Source: a bacterium (GTDB taxonomy: Bacteria > Planctomycetota > J058 > JACQDU01). Taken from it: a stretch of 5,261 bases of DNA. The stretch covers positions 1 through 5,261 of the forward strand of contig JACQDU010000038.1 of assembly GCA_016200955.1 (NCBI GenBank), written 5' to 3'. The translations under genes were made by a program, and so were the position numbers. This document shows positions 1-5,261 of the stretch, one piece after another (the stretch's first letter is position 1; each line of letters begins with the position of its first letter). The notes below the pieces were generated by a model that searched no databases, was not told the origin of the DNA, and was given only the letters and a program-made list of their open reading frames with translations.

Positions 1-32
1 GCTCGCGTAGGGCTCGCGTCTTGCACGCTCGC

Positions 33-60
33 TTCACTCTCACGGAAATGCAGCTAAACT
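33..60 (+). promoter_or_regulatory. possible weak sigma70-like promoter
   Basis: TTCACT at 33-38 and TAAACT at 55-60 each match 4 of 6 bases of the -35 and -10 consensus, with a 16-bp spacer. Transcription would start near 67, giving a leader of about 13 nt before the ATG at 80. The leader of 1-79 holds no gene and is the only non-coding stretch upstream of the plus-strand pair, so a promoter is expected here. The hexamer matches alone are weak, and other sigma factors are possible. Confidence 0.22.
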
Positions 61-70
61 CTCCGCGCGC

Positions 71-77
71 GAGGTGA
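71..77 (+). promoter_or_regulatory. ribosome binding site that favours the ATG at 80
   Basis: The purine-rich GAGGTGA at 71-77 lies just before the ATG at 80. The in-frame GTG at 74 falls inside this motif, so using GTG as the start would consume the binding site and leave no other Shine-Dalgarno sequence upstream. The ATG at 80 is therefore the more likely start, although its spacing to the GAGG core (5 nt) is on the short side. Confidence 0.6.
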
Positions 78-79
78 GC

Positions 80-946
80 ATGGTCAGAAAGTACAAGCCC
101 ACGGCGATCCTCGAGAAGCTCGCGAGCGACGACCCGGAAGTGGCTGAGGAAGGCAAGGACGAGCTCGAGGCGGCGATCGCCGAGGAGGAGATCGACGACC
201 GCGAGCTCAAGGACGCTCTCAAGGACAAGCGGCGCCCGGTGCGGGCCGCGGTCGCCAGGGTGCTCCACGAGGCCGATGCGGAGAACCTGGACGCTCTCCT
301 GGTCCTCACGCGCGACGGCAACGACGAGGAGCGGAAGCTCGCCTTCTGGGACCTCGAGTCCAAGGGAAGGAACCCGCGCGTCCTCGCCGCGCTCGTCGTG
401 GGGCGCGACGACCCGAACCAGGAAGTGCGCGAGGCCGCGCTTCAGGGCCTCCGCGAGGTCTCGACGTTCGAGCTCGACGTCGCGAAGCCCGAGGAGCTCG
501 TCTCGAAGTCGAAGTTCGGCGGAGCACCCGACGGGCTCGCTCCCGAGGACCACCCCGAGGGCGCGCGCTTCGTCGCCCAGTTCACGCGCGAGGACGTGGG
601 CCTCAAGAAGTTCGCCATGGCCTTCTTCTTCGTGCAGGAAGGCAAGGGCACGCTCGTCCTCGGCGGCGGCGGCCCCCGCTCGAAGCCGAGGAAGGACGAC
701 GTCGTCTACTCCGTGTCGCTCGGAGAAGGCGCGAACGTCCTGACGCCGCTCCTCCCGACCTGGCTCAAGGGACCGGCCGTGCCGAAGTGCTCGGCGTGCT
801 CGAAGGAGATGCGCTTCCTGGCCGAGCTCTCCTCCTTCGAGGACATGGTCGTCTTCGCTCCGGGGAAGAGCGGCGCTTACTACCTGTTCGCCTGCCCCGA
901 CGAGTGCCGCACGGTCTCGACCGAGGTCGTGTTCCAGGAGAAATAA
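80..946 (+). CDS. HEAT-like repeat protein with C-terminal four-cysteine domain
   Basis: This encodes 288 aa with no signal peptide or membrane segment, so it is probably cytoplasmic. Residues about 6-126 are charged amphipathic helices in HEAT-like pairs: DDPEVAEEG, then KRRPVRAAVARVL, then GNDEERKLAFWDL, then NQEVREAALQGL. HEAT arrays usually act as protein-binding scaffolds. From about 130 the protein changes to a mixed alpha/beta domain with a glycine run near 195-198 (GGGG). It ends in a module with the protein's only four cysteines, CSAC at 237-240 and CPDEC at 272-276. The module pattern (P.W, then CxxC, then MRFLAEL, then YLFACPxxC) recalls zinc-binding C-termini of the YwqG/DUF1963 or PDCD2 kind; I infer that resemblance from memory. 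The function is unknown. Its TAA overlaps the ATG of the next gene, so the two products may work together. A GTG start at 74 would add two residues. Confidence 0.85.
   Translation: MVRKYKPTAILEKLASDDPEVAEEGKDELEAAIAEEEIDDRELKDALKDKRRPVRAAVARVLHEADAENLDALLVLTRDGNDEERKLAFWDLESKGRNPRVLAALVVGRDDPNQEVREAALQGLREVSTFELDVAKPEELVSKSKFGGAPDGLAPEDHPEGARFVAQFTREDVGLKKFAMAFFFVQEGKGTLVLGGGGPRSKPRKDDVVYSVSLGEGANVLTPLLPTWLKGPAVPKCSACSKEMRFLAELSSFEDMVVFAPGKSGAYYLFACPDECRTVSTEVVFQEK
936..940 (+). promoter_or_regulatory. ribosome binding site inside the upstream gene
   Basis: AGGAG at 936-940 lies 5 nt before the ATG at 946, inside the last codons of the HEAT-like gene. It fixes the start of the second gene. 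With the one-base stop/start overlap it supports translational coupling. Confidence 0.7.
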
Positions 947-1383
947 TGGGCCGGTGGGACCGCTTCTACGAGGCGAAGGGACAGACGGGAGAGCAGTGGC
1001 TCGCGGACGAGGTCGTGAAGACGCTCGTCCGCGACCTCGCCGTCTGGCCGCCTCCGGTCGAGACGTGGTTCGACGACGGCGCGCGCGCGCGCTTCGAGCC
1101 CGTGCTCGCCCCGAGCTGCCCGAGGCCGTCCTCCGGCGTCTTCCGCGCCGCGTTCCAGCTCGCCCGCTGGGAGCTCGAGCGAGAGTACGACGCGATCGAC
1201 GAGTTCGTAAGGAACGACCGCGTCTCCAAGATCACGAGCGACGAGCGCGAGAAGCTCTGCCTGACGTTCCTCCACAAGTGGCTCACCGACTCGATGCTCG
1301 AGCTCCTCGAGGCGAGCAAGCTCAAGCGGCCGATGCTCAAGGAGTGCCTCGTCCGCGCCGAGGCGCGGCTCCTCGCGCCGTAA
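946..1383 (+). CDS. small helical protein of unknown family, coupled to HEAT-like gene
   Basis: This encodes 145 aa. The reading frame is open further upstream to 787, but that part reads as out-of-frame sequence of the previous gene. The start at 946 has a well-spaced AGGAG and overlaps the previous stop by one base (TAATG). I recognise no family. The protein is soluble, with no signal peptide or membrane helix. Residues 1-35 are probably helical, then comes a proline/tryptophan stretch near 33-41 (VWPPPVETWF) and a proline-rich turn at 56-62. Long charged helices fill 65-92 and 98-143. Its three cysteines, at 58, 105 and 134, are scattered and form no metal motif. Tight coupling suggests it is made in fixed ratio with the HEAT-like protein and may bind it. 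Codon use matches its neighbours, so there is no sign of recent transfer. Confidence 0.8.
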   Translation: MGRWDRFYEAKGQTGEQWLADEVVKTLVRDLAVWPPPVETWFDDGARARFEPVLAPSCPRPSSGVFRAAFQLARWELEREYDAIDEFVRNDRVSKITSDEREKLCLTFLHKWLTDSMLELLEASKLKRPMLKECLVRAEARLLAP

Positions 1384-1392
1384 GAGAAGGAC

Positions 1393-1454
1393 GAAACGCC
1401 AAGGCGCCAAGGCCGCCAGGTCTTGTCCTTGGCGCCCTGGCGCCCTGGCGTTTC
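1393..1454. terminator. large modular palindrome, likely bidirectional terminator
   Basis: A 28-nt left arm (1393-1420) faces a 28-nt right arm (1427-1454) across a 6-nt loop. The stem has 23 of 28 Watson-Crick pairs. Each arm holds three 8-bp units: CGCCAAGG twice then CCGCCAGG on the left; CCTTGGCG then CCCTGGCG twice on the right. The outer ends are GAAA and TTTC. The element lies 9 nt after the plus-strand stop (1383) and 3 nt after the restored minus-strand stop (1458). T-rich tracts follow on both sides: 1456-1469 on plus and complementary to 1381-1391 on minus. In the minus-strand RNA the two unit mismatches nearest the outer stem become G-U pairs, giving about 20 continuous pairs from the stem base. 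Termination from both sides is inferred from position and structure; neither side has a perfect U-run. Confidence 0.7.
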
Positions 1455-1457
1455 ACT

Positions 1458-2208
1458 CTATTTCTCTTCGGGTTTGTCAGCGGCCGCTTCCTTCTCGTCC
1501 AGGACGAGGTCCTTCCAGGAAGCCGTGCCCGTGAGCTTCTCGAAGTCCGGCTCGGTCTTGATCATCTTCCTGAGCTGGTTCCGCGAGCGCGGCGTCGGGC
1601 GGAGCTTCATGAACTCGCGCGTTCCTGTCCTGGGTCATGTAAGCCACGAGCTCGTGCGCCTTCTCGGCGTACTCGAGCGCGGCGGCGTTCTGCTTCTTCT
1701 TCTTCTCGGGGTCCTTCGCCTGCCCGGCGAGCCGGTGGAGGAGGTTCGAGAGCTTGTCCGCCGTCGTCGAGAGAGCGACCGTCTGGAGCGAGCTCTCGTA
1801 GCACGTGCGCGCGCCCTCGAGGTCGTCCTTGTAGGAGTAGAGCACGTCGCCCTTCCGCGCGATCACGTCGGCCTTGAAGCGCTTCTCGCCGTCCTTCGTC
1901 GCGCCGACCAGGGAGCGGATCGCCCGGTCGTAGCTCTCGAGCGCCTTCTCCGGCTCGCCGAGCTTCACATCGTAGAGAGAGCCCAGGAACGCGTCGATCT
2001 GGAAGCTCTCCGGGTCGAGCTCGTGCGCCTTCTCCGCCAGCTCGCGGCATTTCTTCGGGTCCTTGTCGGACCAGTGCGAGCTCGCTTCCTTCACGAGGTC
2101 TCCGGCCTTCTTCTTCGCCTCGGGCGAGCCTGGCTTCGGGTCGTCGTCCGCTCTCGCGAGTCCCGAGAGAGCGACGAGGCAAGCGAGAGCGAGAACGGGA
2201 GCGCGCAT
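1458..2208 (-). CDS. exported TPR-repeat protein, frameshifted near 3' end
   Basis: The ATG at 2208 is preceded by GGAGG with 5-nt spacing. Residues 1-20 form a Sec signal peptide: Met-Arg, a hydrophobic core, then cleavage after ARA before DDD. The mature protein would lie in the periplasm or outside the cell. TPR-like helix pairs occupy about 32-66, 70-103 and 110-147, with probably another from 175. A lysine run sits at 169-172. TPRs mediate protein-protein contacts, and no enzyme motif is seen. The frame is good to residue 196 (ending TQDRN). The uninterrupted frame then reads as low-quality Ala/Arg/Gly/Pro sequence to a TGA at 1477, for 243 aa. One base over, the sequence gives REFMKLRP, then IKTEPDFEKL, then SWKDLVLDE and an acidic/lysine tail to a TAG at 1458-1460. 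This is a typical TPR-protein ending, for about 249-250 aa in all. The gene sits 35 bp after the upstream membrane/TPR gene, probably in one operon. The break could be an assembly error or a real mutation. Confidence 0.8.
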
Positions 2209-2213
2209 GAGAG

Positions 2214-2218
2214 CCTCC
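2214..2218 (-). promoter_or_regulatory. strong Shine-Dalgarno site of the exported TPR gene
   Basis: Read on the minus strand, GGAGG lies 5 nt before the ATG at 2208. This is a consensus site, and it fixes the start directly before a clear signal peptide. Confidence 0.75.
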
Positions 2219-2226
2219 GGCGGACG

Positions 2227-2232
2227 ATTCTA
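2227..2232 (-). promoter_or_regulatory. possible internal -10 element before the exported TPR gene
   Basis: TAGAAT on the minus strand matches 5 of 6 bases of the -10 consensus. It sits in the 35-bp gap between the two minus-strand genes and would start transcription near 2220. No recognisable -35 hexamer lies 16-18 bp upstream. It may be chance, or it may allow the small gene to be expressed on its own as well as by readthrough. Confidence 0.18.
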
Positions 2233-2243
2233 TTCCCTCGAGC

Positions 2244-5200
2244 TCACCCGGACTTCCCGATCTGCACGAGGAGCGCTCGAGGCCGATGGTCGTCGGGAGC
2301 GATCGCGAGAGCCCGCTCGCACGCCTCGCGCGCCCGGCCGAGGTCCTTGAGCCCGAAGGACGCGCGCGCCACCAGGAACCATCCGTCAGGGCTGTCGGGC
2401 TTCGCCAGGACGGCCCTCTCGTAGGCATCGCGCGCTCCCGCGGCGTCCGCCGAGCGCTCCCGCAGCGCGCCGAGCGCGATCCAGGCGAGGTAGTAGCGCG
2501 GGTCGAGGGCCACCGCGCGCGCGAGGCACTCGCGGGCCTCCTCGGCGCGCCCCGAGTCGGCGAGCGCGCTCCCCCGGAGCGTGAACGTGTGAGCGTCCGG
2601 ATCTCGCACCTGGTCGAGAATGGCGAGCGCGGAGGCGAAGTCCTTTCGCCCGATCAGCATCTCGCTGATCGCCGTGCGAGCCTGGTCCCACGCCGGCCGC
2701 AGCTCGAGCGCGCGCCGAGCGTAGCGGTCGCCACGCTCCTTGTCTCCGAGAGACCACGCGGCGCGCGCGAAGGAGAAGAGCGCCTTGGGCGAGAAGATCT
2801 TCACGTCCTCGGCGTCGTCGAGCGCGGCCTTCCGGTCGAGCCCGACGAGCTCTCCCCGGTGAAACCTCTGCCCGAGGATCTCGACCCGGAGCGTCTTCAC
2901 GACCGCGGGCGCCGGCGGGTTCATGCGGAGCACCCGCGCGAGGAGCCTCTCCGCGATCGAGAGCGTGCCCGCCCGCTCCGTGCGCCAGACCGTGACGGCC
3001 TCGTAGTAGTCGGGGCGCGCGGCGCGGACGCGCTTCACGTCGTCCTCGCGCGCGTCCACGAAGGGCGAGCGGGCGCGCGTGGCGCACTCCTGCATGGCCT
3101 TCGTGTCGAGCGGCTGCGAGTCGAGGGCGAAGAGCCCCGCCGGCGCGTGGAACTCGAGGTAGCCCGAGTCGTCCGTGTTGATCGGGGAGTCGCCTTTCCC
3201 GAGCTCCGCGACGCCGTCCTTGTCGAGCGCGAAGTACCAGATCAGGCCCTCGGGCTCGAAGACTCCCGCTTCTTCCAGCATCGCCGTGAGGCGCGGCGAG
3301 GCCCTCATGGCCGCTCTCAGGTCCTCGAGCTTCACGGCCGGATCGGTTCCCTCGCGCGTCGTCACGAGGAGAAAGTCCTCTCCGAGCGCGCAGCGCCAGA
3401 GCGTCGTGCCGGGGAAGACGGAGCGGAACGTCCTCACGTTCATCGAGAACAGCTCGCTCGTCGTCGAGTAGCCCTGGAGCCACTGGCAGAAGACCCCGCC
3501 CGGGGCGAGGCGCTCCTTCACGCGCTCGAAGTGCTCGCGCGTGAACAGGTCTCCGACTCCCGCGATCCAGGGGTTCGTCGGCTCGGAGACGATCACGTCG
3601 TAGGTCTCGCCCGAGTGCCAGAGGTGAGTGCGGCCGTCCGCGAGGTGGAGGTGCGTCCGCTTGTCGTGGAGCGCGTCTCGCGAGAGCGTCGTGAACAGCT
3701 CCGACGACCCGACGACATCGAGCACGGTCTTCGAGATCTCGACGAGGTCCACGTGCTCGACGTCCGGGTAAGAGAGCGCCGCGCCCGTGGTCATGCCCGA
3801 GCCGAGGCCGATCACGCAGACGCGCTTCGCGCCTCTCCCGCGGACGATCATGGGCACGTGGCCGAGGAGGAGCTGCGTCTCGGCGTCGAAGCGCGTGGAC
3901 GCGTCCACCTTTCCGTTCGTGACGAGGTACTCGTCGTGCCCGCCCTCCGAGTAGAGAGAGGCGACGACGTCGTCTCCCTCGACGTGCTTGAGGACCTTGT
4001 CGTTTCGCCGGAGCGTCTGGGAGAGAGAGAGACCCTGGCGCGTCACGTCGGGCACGGCCTTCCACATGTTCAGGAACGCGCCCGAGTCGATCACCTGCGG
4101 GCTCGGTGAGGGAACGATCGGCAAGAGGAGAACGATGAGGAGCGTGGGAGCGAGCTCCAGCACGCGCTGGAGGTGCTCCGGCTTGCCGGCCTCGGTCGCG
4201 CCGCCGGTCGAGGCTCGCTTCGCTCCGAGCGCGAGGAGCCCCGCTGCGGCCATGAGGAGCGCTCCCGCGCGCAGGGCTCCCGCGAGCCAGAGGAGCGGGA
4301 GGAGGACGAGACCTCCGACGAGCGCTCCTCCGATCGAGCCGACCGAGCTCGCGGACGAGACGCGCGCGAGCGCTCGCCCCGGCCGGGACGGCGAGCCTCC
4401 CGCTACGGCGACCGCGAGCGGGAACGTGGCCCCGAGGAGGATCGTCGGCGGGCCGAGCGCGAGGAGAAGGAGAGCGAGCTCTCGCACGAGCACGGGCGTG
4501 AGGACGCCTTCCTGGAGCTGGGACGAGAACTCGTAGACGAAGAGCGCCGCGCTCCCGGGGAGCCAGGCGAAGAAGATCGGCGTCAGCGATGCGAGGAGGC
4601 CGCTCCCGGAGGCGGCGAAGACGAACAGGCGCGCGGGCGAGACCTTCCAGCCGAGCGCCCACGTTCCGAGCGCGGCTCCGACTCCCAGGCCGACGATGTA
4701 GACGGCCACGACGCCGGAGAAGGCGAACGTCGAGCTGCCCACGGAGACGACGAACAGCTTCGTCCAGACGATCTGGAGCGTCATGCCCGCGAGCCCCGTG
4801 AGCCCGACCGCGAGCGCGGCGAGGCGCGGGAAGCCTCTCGTGTCCTCCTCGTCGTCGGGCTTCCCCGTGTCCGGCGGAGGGAGCGGCGCTCGCTGGGCGA
4901 TCCCTCGGTCGAGGACGAGCACGAGCACGGCGAGCCAGCCGTTCGTCGCCGCCGTCGCGATCGTCGTCGCCTGGAGCCCGAGCGAGGGAAGGATCCAGAA
5001 CCCCGCGAGGCCCGCTCCCAGCGCGGCACCGAGCGTGTTGATCGCGTAGAGGCGCCCTCCCTCGCGCGCGACGTTCGCTCTCGTGACGGCGCGGCCGAGC
5101 GCGGGGAGCGTGGCCCCCATGAGCGACGCGCCGGGGAGGATGATCGGCGCGAGGATCGCGAGCTCTCCCACCGCGAAGAGCGTCGGCCGCGACTCGCAGG

Positions 5201-5261
5201 AGCGGTAGAGCGCTCCCAGGATCGGCGAGGCGGCGCGCAGGATCGCGGGAAGGACGAGGCC
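2244..5261 (-). CDS. membrane protein fused to spermidine-synthase-like domain and C-terminal TPRs (5' end missing)
   Basis: The reading frame enters from the right edge with no stop, so the true start lies outside. The in-frame GTG at 5171 is mid-protein. 1005 residues are visible (numbered from the edge). About ten or eleven hydrophobic segments fill 1-388, with two related signatures, GASLMGATLPAL at 44-55 and TILLGATFPL at 273-282, suggesting internal duplication. Residues about 415-705 form a Rossmann methyltransferase-like domain of the spermidine synthase family: NGKVDAST at 449-456, GLGSG at 485-489, VEIS at 507-510, ADGR at 541-544 and SEPTNPW at 559-565, closing with NTDDSGYLEF at 695-704. 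In authentic SpeE the last core motif reads D..D; here it is Glu560 and Asn563, so putrescine aminopropyl transfer is doubtful. Five TPRs follow at about 823-992. The protein probably sits in the inner membrane with the enzyme and TPR parts on one side. It resembles proteins often labelled fused MFS/spermidine synthase; the substrate is unknown. Confidence 0.88.
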   Translation of the reverse strand, partial: GLVLPAILRAASPILGALYRSCESRPTLFAVGELAILAPIILPGASLMGATLPALGRAVTRANVAREGGRLYAINTLGAALGAGLAGFWILPSLGLQATTIATAATNGWLAVLVLVLDRGIAQRAPLPPPDTGKPDDEEDTRGFPRLAALAVGLTGLAGMTLQIVWTKLFVVSVGSSTFAFSGVVAVYIVGLGVGAALGTWALGWKVSPARLFVFAASGSGLLASLTPIFFAWLPGSAALFVYEFSSQLQEGVLTPVLVRELALLLLALGPPTILLGATFPLAVAVAGGSPSRPGRALARVSSASSVGSIGGALVGGLVLLPLLWLAGALRAGALLMAAAGLLALGAKRASTGGATEAGKPEHLQRVLELAPTLLIVLLLPIVPSPSPQVIDSGAFLNMWKAVPDVTRQGLSLSQTLRRNDKVLKHVEGDDVVASLYSEGGHDEYLVTNGKVDASTRFDAETQLLLGHVPMIVRGRGAKRVCVIGLGSGMTTGAALSYPDVEHVDLVEISKTVLDVVGSSELFTTLSRDALHDKRTHLHLADGRTHLWHSGETYDVIVSEPTNPWIAGVGDLFTREHFERVKERLAPGGVFCQWLQGYSTTSELFSMNVRTFRSVFPGTTLWRCALGEDFLLVTTREGTDPAVKLEDLRAAMRASPRLTAMLEEAGVFEPEGLIWYFALDKDGVAELGKGDSPINTDDSGYLEFHAPAGLFALDSQPLDTKAMQECATRARSPFVDAREDDVKRVRAARPDYYEAVTVWRTERAGTLSIAERLLARVLRMNPPAPAVVKTLRVEILGQRFHRGELVGLDRKAALDDAEDVKIFSPKALFSFARAAWSLGDKERGDRYARRALELRPAWDQARTAISEMLIGRKDFASALAILDQVRDPDAHTFTLRGSALADSGRAEEARECLARAVALDPRYYLAWIALGALRERSADAAGARDAYERAVLAKPDSPDGWFLVARASFGLKDLGRAREACERALAIAPDDHRPRALLVQIGKSG

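Noticed and set aside
40..363. Minus-strand Ser/Arg-rich frame opposite the HEAT-like gene
   Set aside because: Low-complexity composition, no ribosome binding site recognised, and antisense to a convincing gene.
787..945. Upstream extension of the 145-aa protein by 53 codons
   Set aside because: It translates as out-of-frame sequence of the HEAT-like gene's cysteine module. The ATG at 946 has a proper ribosome binding site and stop/start overlap.
1393..1454. The repeated 8-bp units as a CRISPR-like array or insertion-sequence end
   Set aside because: The units are too short and have no spacers, the two arms are inverted, and no transposase or target duplication is nearby. Its place between convergent stops fits a terminator.
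2181..2208. Lipoprotein signal in the exported TPR protein (Cys10 after LALA)
   Set aside because: Only nine residues precede the cysteine, too few for a normal n-region and hydrophobic core. The hydrophobic stretch continues past it to an ARA cleavage site.
1423..2424. Long open frame on the plus strand (333 codons) opposite the exported TPR gene
   Set aside because: It is rich in Arg/Leu/Val/Glu with no domain pattern, begins inside the hairpin, and lies antisense to a gene with a strong ribosome binding site and a signal peptide. It is a shadow of GC-rich coding DNA.
2286..4109. Very long plus-strand open frame (607 codons) opposite the spermidine-synthase-like gene
   Set aside because: It has biased Arg/Glu/Val/Leu composition and no motifs, while the opposite strand carries clear SAM-binding and TPR motifs. 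Long antisense frames are common at this GC content.
2386..4662. Second minus-strand frame (758 codons) overlapping the large membrane/TPR gene
   Set aside because: It is Arg/Ala/Pro-rich throughout and offset from the frame with conserved motifs, so it is an out-of-frame shadow.
5169..5171. GTG at 5171 as the start of the large membrane protein
   Set aside because: The frame stays open for 30 more codons to the window edge and encodes membrane-segment sequence in keeping with the family, so the GTG is an internal valine.
2244..5261. Naming the large gene speE
   Set aside because: The catalytic aspartates are replaced and the architecture (membrane domain plus TPRs) differs from true spermidine synthase.

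Overview
This is a GC-rich window, about two-thirds G+C by eye, with strong GAG, AAG, CTC, GTC and TCG codon preference. It is nearly fully coding and holds two convergent transcription units. Nothing in it is a firm taxonomic marker. The codon bias, the HEAT and TPR scaffold proteins, a membrane protein fused to a spermidine-synthase-like domain, and the 8-bp-unit palindrome between the genes fit a large-genome environmental bacterium such as Planctomycetota, Myxococcota or a related deep lineage. That placement is an inference.

Plus-strand unit (1-1383): a short leader with a weak promoter-like sequence is followed by a 288-aa protein. It has N-terminal HEAT-like repeats and a C-terminal domain with a probable four-cysteine metal site. 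Its stop codon overlaps by one base the start of a 145-aa helical protein of unknown family, so the two are probably translationally coupled.

Convergence point (1384-1457): the two units face each other across one large hairpin (1393-1454). It is built from three 8-bp units in each arm and is probably a bidirectional terminator. Base pairing is better in the minus-strand RNA.

Minus-strand unit (5261-1458): the first gene enters from the right edge without its start. Its visible 1005 residues join a multi-pass membrane domain, a spermidine-synthase-like Rossmann domain whose two catalytic aspartates are replaced, and five C-terminal TPRs. After a 35-bp gap comes a small exported TPR protein. 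Its reading frame is broken near the 3' end, at or near a CGCGCG run (1616-1621). The other frame then gives a convincing C-terminus ending at 1458, directly before the hairpin. No intergenic stretch reaches 300 bp, and I see no RNA gene, mobile element or CRISPR array.

The two points most worth following are the frameshifted TPR gene and the strand-asymmetric modular palindrome. I do not see convincing evidence for a wholly new multi-gene system. The coupled HEAT/Cys-domain and unknown-protein pair is the least explained part.
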